NCBI RefSeq assembly: GCF_040869045.1
Contig: NC_090322.1
Location: forward strand, 81,367,675-81,431,674
Length of the DNA stretch: 64,000 nt
Origin: Eurosta solidaginis
Taxonomy: Eukaryota; Arthropoda; Insecta; Diptera; Tephritidae
Direction of reading: 5' to 3'
How positions within the stretch are numbered: the first letter of the stretch is position 1; every line of letters begins with the position of its first letter. The notes below the pieces were generated by a model. The model had not been told where the DNA came from and searched no databases. It was given only the letters and a program-made list of their open reading frames with translations. Position numbers and translations under genes: made by a program. Of this stretch, positions 1-10,737 are shown piece by piece.

Positions 1-262
1 AAGTTACAATTCAAGCTCAGAAAATTACGCTTGAAGTTCTGAATTTCCAATAGAAGTTTAGTAAATTACAGTTGAATCTCGGGAATTTCAACTGAAGTTC
101 AGAGAATTACAATTTAAGTTCAATTGTAATTTTTTGAACTACAAACAGAAATTCTGAACTTCAGTTTTAATTTTCTGAACTTGAATTGAAAATTTTCAAC
201 TTCAATTGTAACTTTCGAACCTCAATTGGAGCTTTCTGAACTAAAATAAAAAAGGTATAGCA
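1..262. repeat. Degenerate inverted array of ~30-bp units
   Basis: Variants of AAGTTCAGAGAATTACAATT recur about every 30 bp up to about 125. Their reverse complements (AATTGTAACTTT, TTCTGAACTTCA) then run to about 262, so the block is a loose head-to-head palindromic array. No coding potential is seen. It may be the end of a foldback-type element that begins outside the window. Confidence 0.6.
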
Positions 263-977
263 TTAAAATTGGCGAACTACAATTCAATTTACTCAAATTG
301 TGAATTGCTTACTAACGATTTGATGGTTTACTGCTTACAACCAATAGTTCTGTTAGTTCTTCTCTTTTGTTTTCTATATCATTAATTAATTAATTTAAGT
401 TTCCCTTAACTTTTTATGTATACAATCGCATACAATAAAATTAGTATTTATGGCTCACCAACCAGACTGAAAAACCATTCCTTCCTTATGACTTATAGTT
501 AATAATTTACAACTATTACTATTCTAATATATTATAAAAATGTTGAATGAAAGAAATGTTAATGGATTTGAATTAAAGAAATGTATTATTAATATAGCAG
601 TTTCAAATATAATCCAAGTAAAAAACCGGTCGTAATACTAGTCAAAAGGCCGTGATATTAACGTAAAAATACTGTAAAAATACACGTAAAGTTATAGGTA
701 TATAACTTAAAAAATGACGGCCATTTGACAGTTAACGTGAATGTAAGAACAGTACAGCACTATAATTTGTTTACATTTGGATAACCTAATACCGTATATG
801 TATGAGCAGTATGGGCAATCACATAAATAGGTACGACGGAATGGACTGGTCACAAAAGTTCCCGATGCCCTGTACAAATGTTACTGAAGGTTTTACGTTT
901 TCCATCGTCACAGATTTTAGTGGTTTTACTAGTCAATTTACGGGTACACTTTTGCTGTGATGTTGCAACACTAATGA
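263..977. other. AT-rich sequence without recognisable features
   Basis: I see no coding region, RNA gene or clear repeat here. The short open frame near 878-1069 is not supported by codon pattern or homology and runs into the Harbinger terminal repeat. Confidence 0.5.
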
Positions 978-1409
978 CCCTATTACGGTTTACAACTCAA
1001 CTTAGTTGGGTTTTATTAAAACAACTCAACTCCTGTTTGGTATTACGAACTACAACTTATTTCAGTTGAAGTTGAATTGATGTTGCTAACCAAGGAAGAG
1101 ATGATTTGACAGATAAATGAACAGCTGATCAATTTGTGGCGTAAATTTAAGCATTTGCAAAAGTGATTTTGTTATTAAAAGCAAAACGGATATTATATGA
1201 AATCTATTTTATAATTGCGAAAATGTTGGTGATTGACATGTCACGAATACGGAAAGCATTCGCGTAATCATTCCAATCCCTTGGAACTACCAAGCACCAA
1301 GTAAGAAAATTTTTAAGTGACAAATGATGAGCTTCTAATGAAGTTATTTTAGGGATTTGAAAGGAAGGATTTTGATAATTACTAAACAAAATTAGGCACC
1401 ATTTCCGCA

Positions 1410-1680
1410 AACGCGTTTTAAAATTATTCGCCACACTCCGATTCCTTGCTGATGACAGCTATCAAAAATGCTGTGGAAATTATTTTGGGTTTGGACTCGT
1501 TTTAGATATTATTGAGGAACATATTTGGGGTAAGTGGATTAAAACCCAAACAGGAAAAATTGTATTGTACTCTAAAACAGGATTCCCAGGAGTAGTGAGT
1601 AGTATCGATGGGACTCACGTTCGCATAATTTCACTTTTTTGGCTGCATCCGAACTGCGGTCAGTCTCGTCCAACTTCGGG
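1410..1680 (+). pseudogene. HARBI1-like transposase fragment (PIF/Harbinger)
   Basis: Plus-strand translation gives LFATLRFLADDSYQKCCG followed by GFPGVVSSIDGTHVRI. These are two hallmark blocks of PIF/Harbinger DDE transposases: the N-terminal LRFLA.GSYQ block, and the FPGV.G.IDGTHI block that carries the first catalytic aspartate. Upstream codons contain several stops, and the frame is lost after about 1650, before the second aspartate and the glutamate. This is therefore a short relic of an enzyme that would be about 350-400 residues long. It lies between terminal repeats of matching type, which supports the assignment. Confidence is high for the family and there is no expectation of function. 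Confidence 0.75.
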
Positions 1681-1871
1681 ATGTCGCTCCAAAAATTCAA
1701 AAAGTTATTCAATGTAATCCTTCTTTGAAACGTTGTGTTTTCTATGAATGTGTACACAATTGCTGATTATTGTTTGAATAAAAAAGGTTTAACTACTGGT
1801 TTAAATTTTTTGTTTTTGTTTTTTCGGTATCGTTTTATGAGACCGTTCATCATCTAACTTGTATTAAAGTT

Positions 1872-2240
1872 GGTATCAAAAGACGCGTTTCGACCTCCCT
1901 TTTTTGATCCGAAAGCCGAAATTAAAAATTTTATTTCTGCTTTAAAAACCCCCACAAAATGGCCCCGAGAGGGTCCTAAATATGGGGCCCGATCCATAGT
2001 TTTTTTGCACAGAGCAGCTTTCTGCGTGGGCGACCTTCGGCCGCAATTTCTGAAAATAACCTTGGGTGGACCCAGCACCTTTCTGCATTAGGGTATGTGT
2101 GCGTACAACAAATTTGGCAAAATACAACCGCATGAAAATTTGAACCAAATTTTTTTTCTTATATCTTTTGACAGAATTAAAGTTTATTATTTTCGCTTTC
2201 GGATTCTAAAAATGGAGGTCGAAACGCGTCCTTTGATACC
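1872..2240. mobile_element. MITE, family M1, inside the Harbinger remnant
   Basis: The ends are GGTATCAAAAGACGCGTTTC and, reverse-complemented, GGTATCAAAGGACGCGTTTC, extending to TIRs of about 45 bp. The interior motif TTTCTGCGTGGGCGACCTTC recurs with changes at 49150-49180 and at the window's right edge (63975-64000), and the right half resembles 33480-33660. It has no coding capacity. The autonomous partner is unknown. Confidence 0.75.
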
Positions 2241-2565
2241 ACCTTTGATAATTTATGATAAAAATTGTGTGGTGAACTGTCTTGTATAACGTTACATTTT
2301 TTCAAAACAACTTCAAAATTTTCTGAGACAATTGCTAGTAACCAGTTGTCAAATTTTGATATCTTTGACAACTACACCAACACAAGTTGTTAAACTAGGC
2401 AACTTCAGCCGACATTTTTTTTACAGGTTGAGTTGTAATCTGTAATACCAGTTTGCAAAATTTCAACTGATAGAGAGTTGAGTTGTAAACGGTAATAGGG
2501 GCATATATTTTGCAGCCCTAAATGCGAATCGTTAACTGATGGTTGCGGCGTTTGTCGCCTACTCG

Positions 2566-2871
2566 CTATTTCTTGTTTCCCCGTAATTGTGTGGTTATGC
2601 GAGAGAGTGTCTGTATGTATTTTTCCTCGTACTGCAAGAACGATGACAAGGAAACTTCTGTACTCTCTTCCAACTCATTAATGTGATTTTCGACGATATT
2701 CAGTTGTTTCCATGCTTCATTGAGATTGGAAATCCTTACTTCCAATTCTGCCACAGGTGTTTCGTGGATGATTTCACTTGAAATATTAAATGCGCTTGTT
2801 ATTGAGGCTCTGTATCTGCTTCGCTGACCTTTCAATGATGCTGCAGACATTGCAACGATGACGATGACCAA
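2566..2871 (-). pseudogene. BEL/Pao-like gag N-terminal fragment
   Basis: The minus-strand frame starts with MSAASLKGQRSRYRASI. It continues with the alternating pattern of short helices typical of BEL/Pao gag N-termini (RISNLNEAWKQLNIVENHIN) and stops after about 100 residues. No protease or reverse transcriptase of this class is seen nearby, so it is a truncated relic. It lies just outside the left LTR of Gypsy-1 and was probably part of the sequence Gypsy-1 inserted into. The family call rests on pattern recognition only. Confidence 0.45.
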
Positions 2872-2886
2872 AATGGCCCATTACGC

Positions 2887-3155
2887 TTTTATAATACAAA
2901 TCTAACTTACGATTTAACCCATTGTTTATATATTAATGAAATTAAGCTAAGTACTGTATGCAATTGAAAATATTGCCAAATACTTGTTTGTGAGAAGTGG
3001 GCCTGGTGAAAAAAATAAAACAGAATGTAGAGTTTGTTTCGTGATTTCAAGAAATAAAGATTATTCTTTAAAAATTTTATTAAAAATTAATACATTATTT
3101 TAAAACTTATTTTCAAATAAAATGGAGTTCTTTTATATAAAATGGAGTTCTTTTA
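2887..3155 (+). repeat. Gypsy-1 5' LTR
   Basis: It aligns over its whole length with 44149-44437. The distinctive block AAAATGGAGTTCTTTTATAT occurs twice here and three times in the right copy, which accounts for most of the length difference. The first bases have drifted from the TG start seen in the right copy. Confidence 0.85.
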
Positions 3156-3173
3156 TGGCGACCGTGGGCCGGA
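3156..3173 (+). other. Gypsy-1 primer-binding site
   Basis: TGGCGACCGTGGGCCGGA directly abuts the LTR end and starts with TGG, complementary to a tRNA CCA end. I did not assign the tRNA. Confidence 0.65.
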
Positions 3174-4883
3174 GCCCTACAATAATGGCTTGAAAAAAAA
3201 ATATGAAGAAAAAAATTCTTCAGTTTGCAAAAATTAATCAATTTAAATTTAATAAATGTAAATGTGTTGTGGTGGTACAATGATATAAATTCAAGTATTT
3301 AAAAAAATATGAAATGAAAATATGAATATGAAAAAAATATTTTAAAAATTAAATAAAAAAGTTAAAAACTAACAGGAAAAAACGCAGAAAAACAAAAAAA
3401 GTTGTCTACTATCGAAATAAAAAATGAACTTTAAAACTTACAACAATTTTATGGAAATAAAGATTCTACAAAAAAATAAGTTAATAAAATCTGGTGTATG
3501 ATCTAATATCTACGTTTTAGAATATTTTTAAATATATATACATGCATATATTAAAAAAAAAATTATCATTGAACTTTAACAATAATCTGCAATACTGTTC
3601 ACAGCAGAACAAAACGAAAAAGAAATACTAAGCTTTTAGTATTGACGAAATTAACATAGCGTGAAGATGGTATTAATAAAACGTCCATAAATGTTCAATG
3701 TTTTATGTTTTCAAAAAATGTTTTATGTTTAAAAAATAGTTTTAAATAGTGTTAAATGGGAAACAACACGACAAATACCCCTGATGATGCTAAAAAGTTA
3801 TTAGCGAAATGTTGTGTTAGAAAAGTGGAATAATGTAATTCTATTTCGCACTTTAAAAACTTAGACCGCAAAAGCCAAATACTATACCTTCAGATTCAAA
3901 AAGAACTGGTCGGAATTACATAATATGAGAAATACTGATATTAACCATGGTATAAAAAAGAAGCGGAAGTAAACGAAAACGGAAAGGTCAATGAACATAA
4001 AAATATTCAGTAAACAGTTGTGAGCGGAACAAATATGAATATGAATATTAACGTATTCAGTGAACAAGTGTGGAACGAAATGAAAGTGGGAATTAGTTGA
4101 AGAATTTTGTAAAAAGGAAAACAGCTACTGAAATCAATAACGTCCGTCAACTGAATTGCAACAGAAATAATAACGATTGCAGCGTAAAATAAATTTTTTC
4201 TTGCATTAAAATTTTCTTAATTAATACTATTTACATTTTATACATTTATTAAAGTACCACCACACACATGTACTCATTACATATTAGCTACTACTAATAA
4301 AATTTATTTAAATATTTAACAATAAAGGATCGAAATAAAAAATGAAATAAAAATAATAATAATAATTAAAATTTTACTAAAATTTTATTGAAAATATATC
4401 AAAATATATTAACATATTTATGTATAAATGTACGTGTTAATGACAGTGGGCTGGTGTTGATCAAAAATTTAAAATATTTCATTTTGTTTTTATTTGTTTT
4501 TGGTGAAAAATTGAAAAAAATAATTGAAATAAATAACTAAATTAAAAATATTTTATTTTTCTTTTTGAAAATTTACTCTTGCCTACATATGTGGTAAAAT
4601 ATGTTATTTTTGAAATAAAGCTGTGCGTCCGCAATACTATTTTAAAAAATGTGACTTGAAAGCGATGCGTAAGTAATACAACCACAATTTAAAAATTTTA
4701 TTTGAAGCGGTGCGTCCGTGATATACAGTATTAAAATTTTAATGTCTCCGAAAGAATTTTTTTAAATTTTGTAAGCTCAGTGGAAATTTCATTTTATTAC
4801 AATAAATTATACGGAAATTCTTTTACTATTACAGTTTCAATATTCAATTTAGATATTACAGTTTGCTTTTGTTTTTCTATTAC
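3174..4883 (+). other. Gypsy-1 untranslated leader, 1.7 kb
   Basis: This is very AT-rich and has no supported coding region. Near 4615-4735 a unit of about 50 bp with the core GTGCGTCCG recurs three times imperfectly. Long leaders are usual in mdg1/412-lineage elements. Confidence 0.6.
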
Positions 4884-5332
4884 ATGTGCGATTTTAATAG
4901 TCTACATACATCTTCAAATGCCACAGTAGAATTTAGTTCTGCTAGAGATTCTCTATTTGAAGACTTGTTAGGGTTTGATAACACAAATCATTCTCCGCAA
5001 ACTTCACCTTCTAGTTCAATTTCAAATTTTGACTTAACTTCAAATTCTAATTCTTACTTTACTTCTAATACTACTTCAAATCTTAACGATTTAAATACGG
5101 CAACACTTGAGCAAAAGATCTCATTCAGTAGTACTTGTGCCCCGATTATTCGAGAAAACTATAGCGGTGATCCCTTACCATTTGCCTCGTTTAAAGATAA
5201 AATTGATTTAATAGAAGATTTAACTGATGCACCTTTAACTCTTACATTTATAGCATTTTAAAGTCGAAACTCGAAAGCAAAGCTCGCGAAGCCCTACCAA
5301 CGAAAATAGATTCGATTAGCCAGATTAAAGAT
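4884..5332 (+). pseudogene. Gypsy-1 gag, N-terminal part
   Basis: ATG at 4884 opens a Ser/Asn/Thr-rich N-terminus (starts MCDFNSLHTSSN). A capsid-like segment with FASFKDKIDLIEDLTD follows. A stop sits after TLTFIAF, and the same frame continues with KSKLESKAREALPTKIDSIS up to the point where LTR-B is inserted. The SKLE.KAREA.P pattern is characteristic of gag in mdg1/412-type elements. The C-terminal part resumes at 34060, 28.7 kb away, directly after the second copy of the AGAT target duplication. Function would be capsid assembly, but this copy is interrupted and contains a stop. Confidence 0.7.
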
Positions 5333-5700
5333 TGTTGTACATATTAATAAAAGTGAAAAGGGTGTTTATTGGAGTTCAAATACAATTGTTCTTTATTTGA
5401 CTATACTTTTCTATTTATATCCCAAACTACTTCCAATAATTTCTTATGTATTATTCTACATATGTATTTACTTTAATACTTACGAGCTAGGTAAAAGTAT
5501 GGTATGTACATAAGTATATTGTGTAGTGAATGTATGTACATACATACTTACATATGAATGTCATCATTCATTCAACAACCGGGGTTCAATGCTTCGTATG
5601 TATAAAAGTGCATTGAAATGAAATATAATTTTTCACTTTGCTGTCAGTTGAGTGACCTCTGGATTGTGCTAAAGCGTGCTTGTTCATATGTTTCACCCGT
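5333..5700 (-). repeat. LTR-B, left LTR copy (3' LTR by orientation)
   Basis: It matches 31954-32285 almost base for base from ATAAAAGTGAAAAG through GGATTGTGCTAAAGCGTG. It contains runs of TACA/TATG microsatellite (5520-5570). Similarity with the right copy stops at TTCATATGTTT, so the end of the repeat is uncertain. Confidence 0.75.
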
Positions 5701-5975
5701 TTTTAAAAGAATGACCACATTTTGGTCATTCACGTTATGACCTAATTAAATTTTAAGTGTGTCGTTTTGTACCATTTTACATGTGTGACCCATTGAAAAT
5801 TTACTTGTTGTTTCAAAATTTCAAGTGTTTTTTTTTCACATTCAATTCTTTTGTGGTCGCAATATATGACATAATGTTAATTTGATGCCAACAGTAATAT
5901 TTACTTGTTTATGTTGTTTTTTTGCGTTATTTTATTTTTATTTGTTTACATTTGTGCTTATAATAATAATAATAC

Positions 5976-7022
5976 TATAAAAGATTAAAAATGAAATAAT
6001 CGGTTTTGAGAGGTTTCAACATCAATGGCGAATGCTTGAATGCAGGGATGCACCTTAACGTTAAGCTAATCGTTTATCAAAAAATTTCCACCGTTTCCGT
6101 TGAAACACTTCGAAATATTATCGATAAAGAAATTATCAAGATAAATTGTATCTCGTTTTTAACTGAAACCAAAAGCTTTCGTTAACGTTAAAAACGTTAA
6201 CGAAAACGTGATACTTTATGTTTGAATTGTGCTGGCAATGCTATAGCCATGGTGAAGCCGTAAGGTGGCAACAACGAGCGCACATACACACACAAACTCT
6301 ATGTAATTTGTTTGTGTAATTCGTTGGTGGTAATGTCAAAAATACTCTGAGAAATGTTCGTACTGTCAAAATTCATGAGAAAAGTTGCAATCAGCTTGGA
6401 TAATGCTTTCACCTTTAATGACTCCGCCATCAATCAGCTTTGCCAGCATAGTTTGAAATTAATAATCAACATAAACGATTTGATTTCGTTTTGATATGGC
6501 AGAAAACGAAACGAAATCATTTCGTTAATTTGACGATCTTAACGTTAATAAACGAAACGAAATGACTTCGTTTCGTTTATTAACGTTGATTATCGTAACG
6601 AAATGATATCGTTTCGTTGGTTAAGCATGCCTGCTTGAATGCTTCTTTATTCAAATATTGTCAGCTTATTTATACTAAATTATTCTAAACATATTCTTAC
6701 ATACATATTTACTTTAAGCATACATACTTACATACATATTTACCTTAATCATACATACTTACATACCTACATACAACTCGACACAAAATATGTACCTACA
6801 CACCTTTGAGAAATGCAACGTCCGCAAATTTGCCGGAATGAAAATTTGGTTTGGTTGTGCGTTGTACACACACCTGTATTAAATCGTGAGAATGGCTATG
6901 TCAGCAACAATTATCAGATGCCCTTTTTTGTGTTGATGAAAATTTAGACTCTTTTTGTTACTGGGTAGCATATTAACTGATTTAAATATTTGGCATTGAA
7001 ATTGTTGGCTGTGTCCACTACA
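5976..7022 (-). repeat. LTR-A 3' LTR, interrupted by a hAT-like MITE
   Basis: Outside the inserted 6043-6633, the sequence matches 10040-10486 closely, including the AACTCGACACA and GTTGTACACACACCTG stretches. Confidence 0.85.
6043..6633. mobile_element. hAT-like MITE, 591 bp, 8-bp target duplication
   Basis: The ends are CAGGGATGC and GCATGCCTG. CTTGAATG is duplicated on both sides (6035-6042 and 6634-6641), and the uninterrupted LTR at 10040-10486 shows the empty site. The interior is full of palindromes built from AACGTTAA and CGAAACGAAAT. An 8-bp duplication and CAGGG-type ends are typical of the hAT superfamily. No open frame. Confidence 0.85.
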
Positions 7023-7254
7023 TCTCCCTTTTTTTCAGAATGCTTATGCATTTGAAGACGGCACGAGCATTATATTTTTATTTAGTTAAGTATAAATTAG
7101 TTATATATTTTTTATTTTATGTTTGTAGGCTGAAAATTTACTTATTCTATTAATTTAAGTCTATTTTTGTGTATTATTACTTTCTTATTATTTATGATAT
7201 TGCTATTCTCTATGTTACTGGGAAATTTTTGCTTATCCTCATTTCCTATTCCAG

Positions 7255-7690
7255 ATGGGATTAAAGTGTCATTATTTTTATTATCGATATTTTCTCCTTT
7301 ATAGGGTATTAGAGTAAAATTATTATTTTCATCGATTTCTTCTACCTTATAGGGTAAAATTATTTTTCCTATTGATAATTTCTGTTCCGAAGGTCATTAA
7401 TAAAATTATTTTTCCTATTCTACAGGGTTATTAATATAATTATTTTTCCTATTGATAATTTCTATTCCGCATGTCATCAATAAAATTATTTTTCTTATTG
7501 ATACACTCTATTCCGCAGGTCATTAATAAAATTCCTTTTCCTATTCTACAGGGTTATTAATAGAATTATATTTCCTATTGATAATTTCTATTCCGCAGGT
7601 CATCAATGAAATTATTTTTCTTATTGATATTATCTATTCCGCAGGTCATTAATAAAATTACTTTTCCTATTCTACAGGGCCCTATATATC
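7255..7690. repeat. Minisatellite in the LTR-A interior
   Basis: About seven imperfect units of roughly 60-65 bp are built from TTTTTCCTATTGATAATTTC and CTATTCCGCAGGTCATTAAT. A related array with a shorter period occurs in LTR-B at 21235-21440. It sits next to the polypurine-tract end of the interior. Confidence 0.75.
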
Positions 7691-8559
7691 CACTATCTAT
7701 TTATCTAGATCCAAAAATCCTATTATCTAAATTTATGACCTCTCTAAAAGGCGAGGTTTTCCTAGATGAAAACGGTTAAACAAAGATTTTGTATTGGTAG
7801 TCGATTTCAAATTAAAATTGAAACGTATAGAATAACTTAATGGTGTAACTCATTGGTTGAAAATTGACATTGATCTAAAAGCGCGATCTTTGAGCGTATG
7901 ATATACAGTAGATTGGGTAGATTCAGTTGCTGCTAGAGCAAGAAGTAGTTATATAGTGATAAGTGGTAAAACCAATGGGTACAGGGGATGCAAACATTTT
8001 TCGTATCTTTTCTTATACCATTTTTCATATTTTCCAGCAATATTTTTATTAGATCTTCTGTGTCATGCGATCTTCTGGGTGGCCTTCCCAGATTGGATCG
8101 TCATGTTATTTATGAAGAATTTCTTTAATTTCTGTCGAAATTTGTCATATGCATAACTTCTGGGGTTAATGCAAATATTAGATCTTTCAGAACTTGTGTA
8201 CCTATTTTATATTTTTAAATATGTTTACTCGAGTATTCATTATTCTTGACCAATTTGTTTCCTAAGGGACAACTGTCTTTTTCTCTTACAAGTCCTAGAT
8301 TGCCGGCATTTTTAAGCCTGGTTGAATATTGTCCTAAGTCGATAACTTCCTCAACAATCTGGTTACTTGTATTACGCTACAATTTTTCTATCCTTTTGGA
8401 TGAAAACGAGCTTGACATGTCTAATTGCGAATTTATTTATTAAGCGCTTTATTTATAATAAGGTTCTTTTTGTGACTTTTTATTTTCTTCATTCTTGCTG
8501 GTTTTTAAGTTTCCGATCTTGTGGTAACTTTAGGTATTTTGCATATTTCCACATACGTG

Positions 8560-9007
8560 AGGTTTTTAGTCAAGCATTATGTTGCGAAAGGTTTGTGGTA
8601 TAAATCTTTTACCTTGACAGCCTTCATAGATGGTATTTTGATTAACTTCTATGGAAACTACTACTGTGAATTAGCAAATTCTTGAACTTAGACAGTGCTA
8701 ATGAAGCTGTCTTAATAAATTCTTCTATTGATTGAGGCATTTTGCAGTGATTCATTTGTAATTGTTTACTGTTCTTATCGAAATTGGGTTGAGTTTAGAG
8801 GGTTTAGGGTGCTAAATTTGAATATTATATCAATAGAACGGTTCCGCAGGTTAAAACTGCTAGCCAAACATCTGAAATGTTTGAGTTAATTTTTGGCTCA
8901 CGTTCAGCTGGTGGTTCATATTTTAATATTCTATTCTCTGATGTTTCAAAGTTTTTTTTTCCAACCTCGTAACCAGCTATGGGGTTAATTTTTGTCCACG
9001 AAGACAT
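8560..9007 (-). pseudogene. LTR-A gag-like remnant, family unknown
   Basis: The minus-strand frame starts at 9007 with MSSWTKINPIAGYEVGKKN and breaks after about 60 residues. A short related segment (SIEEFIKTASLALSK) lies at about 8700-8740. The counterpart in LTR-B (27771-28270) is better preserved: both share the EYEVGK..SETS-type start and the FTKTALSALSK-type motif. It is the first frame downstream of the primer-binding site, where gag would be expected, but I do not recognise a capsid or zinc-knuckle motif. Confidence 0.4.
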
Positions 9008-9745
9008 TTTAAATAGATGATATGATTGAAAGAGAAAATTAAAGAGAAATTAAAAATGTATTCCTGTTTCTTTGGAGGTGGGGGAAAAATGCTAATTTAT
9101 GCTTATTTCTTTGTTTTTTATGTTTATTATATTAAGCATTCCGTTTTACTTTTATTTTTTCCTTATTTAGTTAGCATTATAAAAGTTATTATTTAAATGG
9201 CTTATTTCTAAAAATGTTTGTTCTTAAGGAAAAATGTGTTTAATTTAAAGTTTTTGACATTTCTAATTTTTCTTACAAAATCTTCTGAAAAATGTTTTTT
9301 TCAAATGATGAATAGTTAAATACAGTTTATTTTTTCTTGTTTAATTATTAAAAATTAATTCCTATGCTATATTCTTTTTTTCATTTTGTTTTTTATGCAA
9401 TTTTGGGATTAAAAAAATTTTCTATTTTAGTAAAACATCAGTAAACATTTCAAAAATTTTTTTTTTTCACATTTAAGGAGTTTTATGAAAACGACCTAAG
9501 CACTTTACTTTGATTTTGTATGTCCTCTTCTGGGAACATACCTCAATAATTAGTAACAACAAGTTTTTACAGCAGAAATTTAAATTGTTGCTTGTCAATA
9601 GGCAGCCGTTAGGTTGCCCGAATATTTTCCTGCTTAAAAATAATGTCTAAATTGTCAAAATGACGTCATAATTAAGCTAATATACTTAATATACTTATAA
9701 TTATTATGCTGCCACTCCTGTTGTTTATATCATCTTATCACCATT

Positions 9746-9794
9746 AAAAATGTGGAACGCTTCACGATTTCGGTGCCATCCTTGCGCAGGGGTC

Positions 9795-9826
<32 letters not shown>

Positions 9827-9844
9827 ATGTATGTTCTGTCGAAG
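9746..9844 (-). pseudogene. U6 snRNA-derived sequence
   Basis: The minus strand matches most of U6 snRNA. It has CTTCGACAGAACATA at the 5' side, ATACAGAGAAGATTAGCATG (the ACAGAGA box and AGC triad are intact), CCCCTGCGCAAGGATG, and GTGAAGCGTTCCACATTTTT with the terminal T run. It differs from the conserved insect U6 at about seven positions, lacks one base in the 3' stem region and lacks the first bases of U6. These changes and its location inside a retrotransposon leader indicate a retropseudogene, not an active gene. Confidence 0.9.
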
Positions 9845-10025
9845 TTTTTCAATTGCCGCAATTTTTATTGTTGGTGCTCGAATATTCTCTGTAATCAGCC
9901 AGTAAAATCCTTACCAATGAATTAGGCTGAGTAATCAGCCAGTATAATCAAGGCAGGATCGCCATATAAAAGGCGTGTACTTGCCAGCAATGAACTTAGG
10001 CTGAAAAATCAGCCACCAGAATCAT

Positions 10026-10039
10026 TGGCAGGATCGCCA
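10026..10039 (-). other. LTR-A primer-binding site
   Basis: The minus strand reads TGGCGATCCTGCCA directly after the 5' LTR. The identical motif abuts the LTR of LTR-B at 31940-31953. A second copy of GGCAGGATCGCCATATAAAAG lies upstream at about 9951-9971, which suggests a local duplication of the LTR/leader junction. Confidence 0.75.
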
Positions 10040-10486
10040 TATAAAAGATTAAAAATGAAATAATCGGTTTTGAGAGGTTTCAACATCAATGGGCGAATGC
10101 TTGAATGCTTCTTTATTCAAATATTGTCAACTTATTCATACTAAATTATTCTAAACATATTCTTACATACATACATATTATATATTTACCTTAAGCATAC
10201 ATACTTACATACCTACATACAACTCGACACAGAATATGTACCTACACACCTGTGTTGAGCTGTAACTTCTGTGGGAAATGCAACGTCCGCAAATTTGCCG
10301 GAATGCAAATTTGGTTTGGTTGTGCGTTGTACACACACCTGTATTAAATCGTGTGAATGGCTATGTCAGCAACTATTATCAGATGCCTTTTTTGTGTTGA
10401 TGAAAATTTAGACTCTTTTTGTTACAGGGTAGCATATTAACTGATTTAAATATTTGGCATTGAAATTGTTGGCTGTGTACACTACA
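10040..10486 (-). repeat. LTR-A 5' LTR, 447 bp
   Basis: Intact LTR copy. It serves as the empty-site reference for the MITE inserted in the other copy. Confidence 0.85.
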
Positions 10487-10737
10487 ATACCCAATGGATT
10501 AATATCCTCCAAAACCCGCCCAACCGACGTGAGGGGCGCATCCGCATGACGCGCGGATTTGTTTTTGCCAAGTTGTTGATAGGCGGAGGCTTGGTAAGCG
10601 TTGAGATCTAAAACTTCTCAGCTACAACAGAATAAAAATCATCAGCTGAGTATTATATATAACAGTTACAAATTATGCATATATTACATTGTTACGTAAG
10701 TGAATTACTTAGTACGTAAGATTTTTATTTTATTTTT

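Larger units (their letters stand above)
978..2500 (+). mobile_element. PIF/Harbinger-type DNA transposon remnant
   Basis: The left end reads CCCTATTACGGTTTACAACT. The right end, reverse-complemented, reads CCCTATTACCGTTTACAACT, which gives terminal inverted repeats of at least 25 bp that continue into a shared CAACTCAACT motif. The interior holds a transposase fragment of the HARBI1/DDE_Tnp_4 type and, inserted after it, a 369-bp MITE (1872-2240). I could not identify the expected 3-bp target duplication with certainty. The element is dead: only a small, frame-broken part of the transposase remains. Confidence 0.7.
5976..10486 (-). mobile_element. LTR-A: complete LTR retrotransposon with ATAC target duplication
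   Basis: LTRs at 5976-7022 (interrupted by a MITE) and 10040-10486 flank a 3-kb interior. ATAC occurs immediately outside both ends (5972-5975 and 10487-10490). On the minus strand the LTR starts TGTAGTG. The primer-binding site TGGCGATCCTGCCA abuts the right LTR at 10039, and the polypurine tract (reverse complement of 7023-7037, TCTCCCTTTTTTTCA) abuts the left LTR. So the element reads right to left. It encodes no recognisable RT or integrase. Its interior is related to that of LTR-B, although their LTRs are different. Superfamily not assigned. Confidence 0.85.

Noticed and set aside
7255..7690. CRISPR-like direct repeat array
   Set aside because: The units are imperfect, AT-rich and contiguous without unique spacers, in a eukaryotic retrotransposon; it is a minisatellite.
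9746..9844. Functional U6 gene
   Set aside because: The 5' end is missing, there are several changes and one deletion, and it lies inside a retrotransposon leader.
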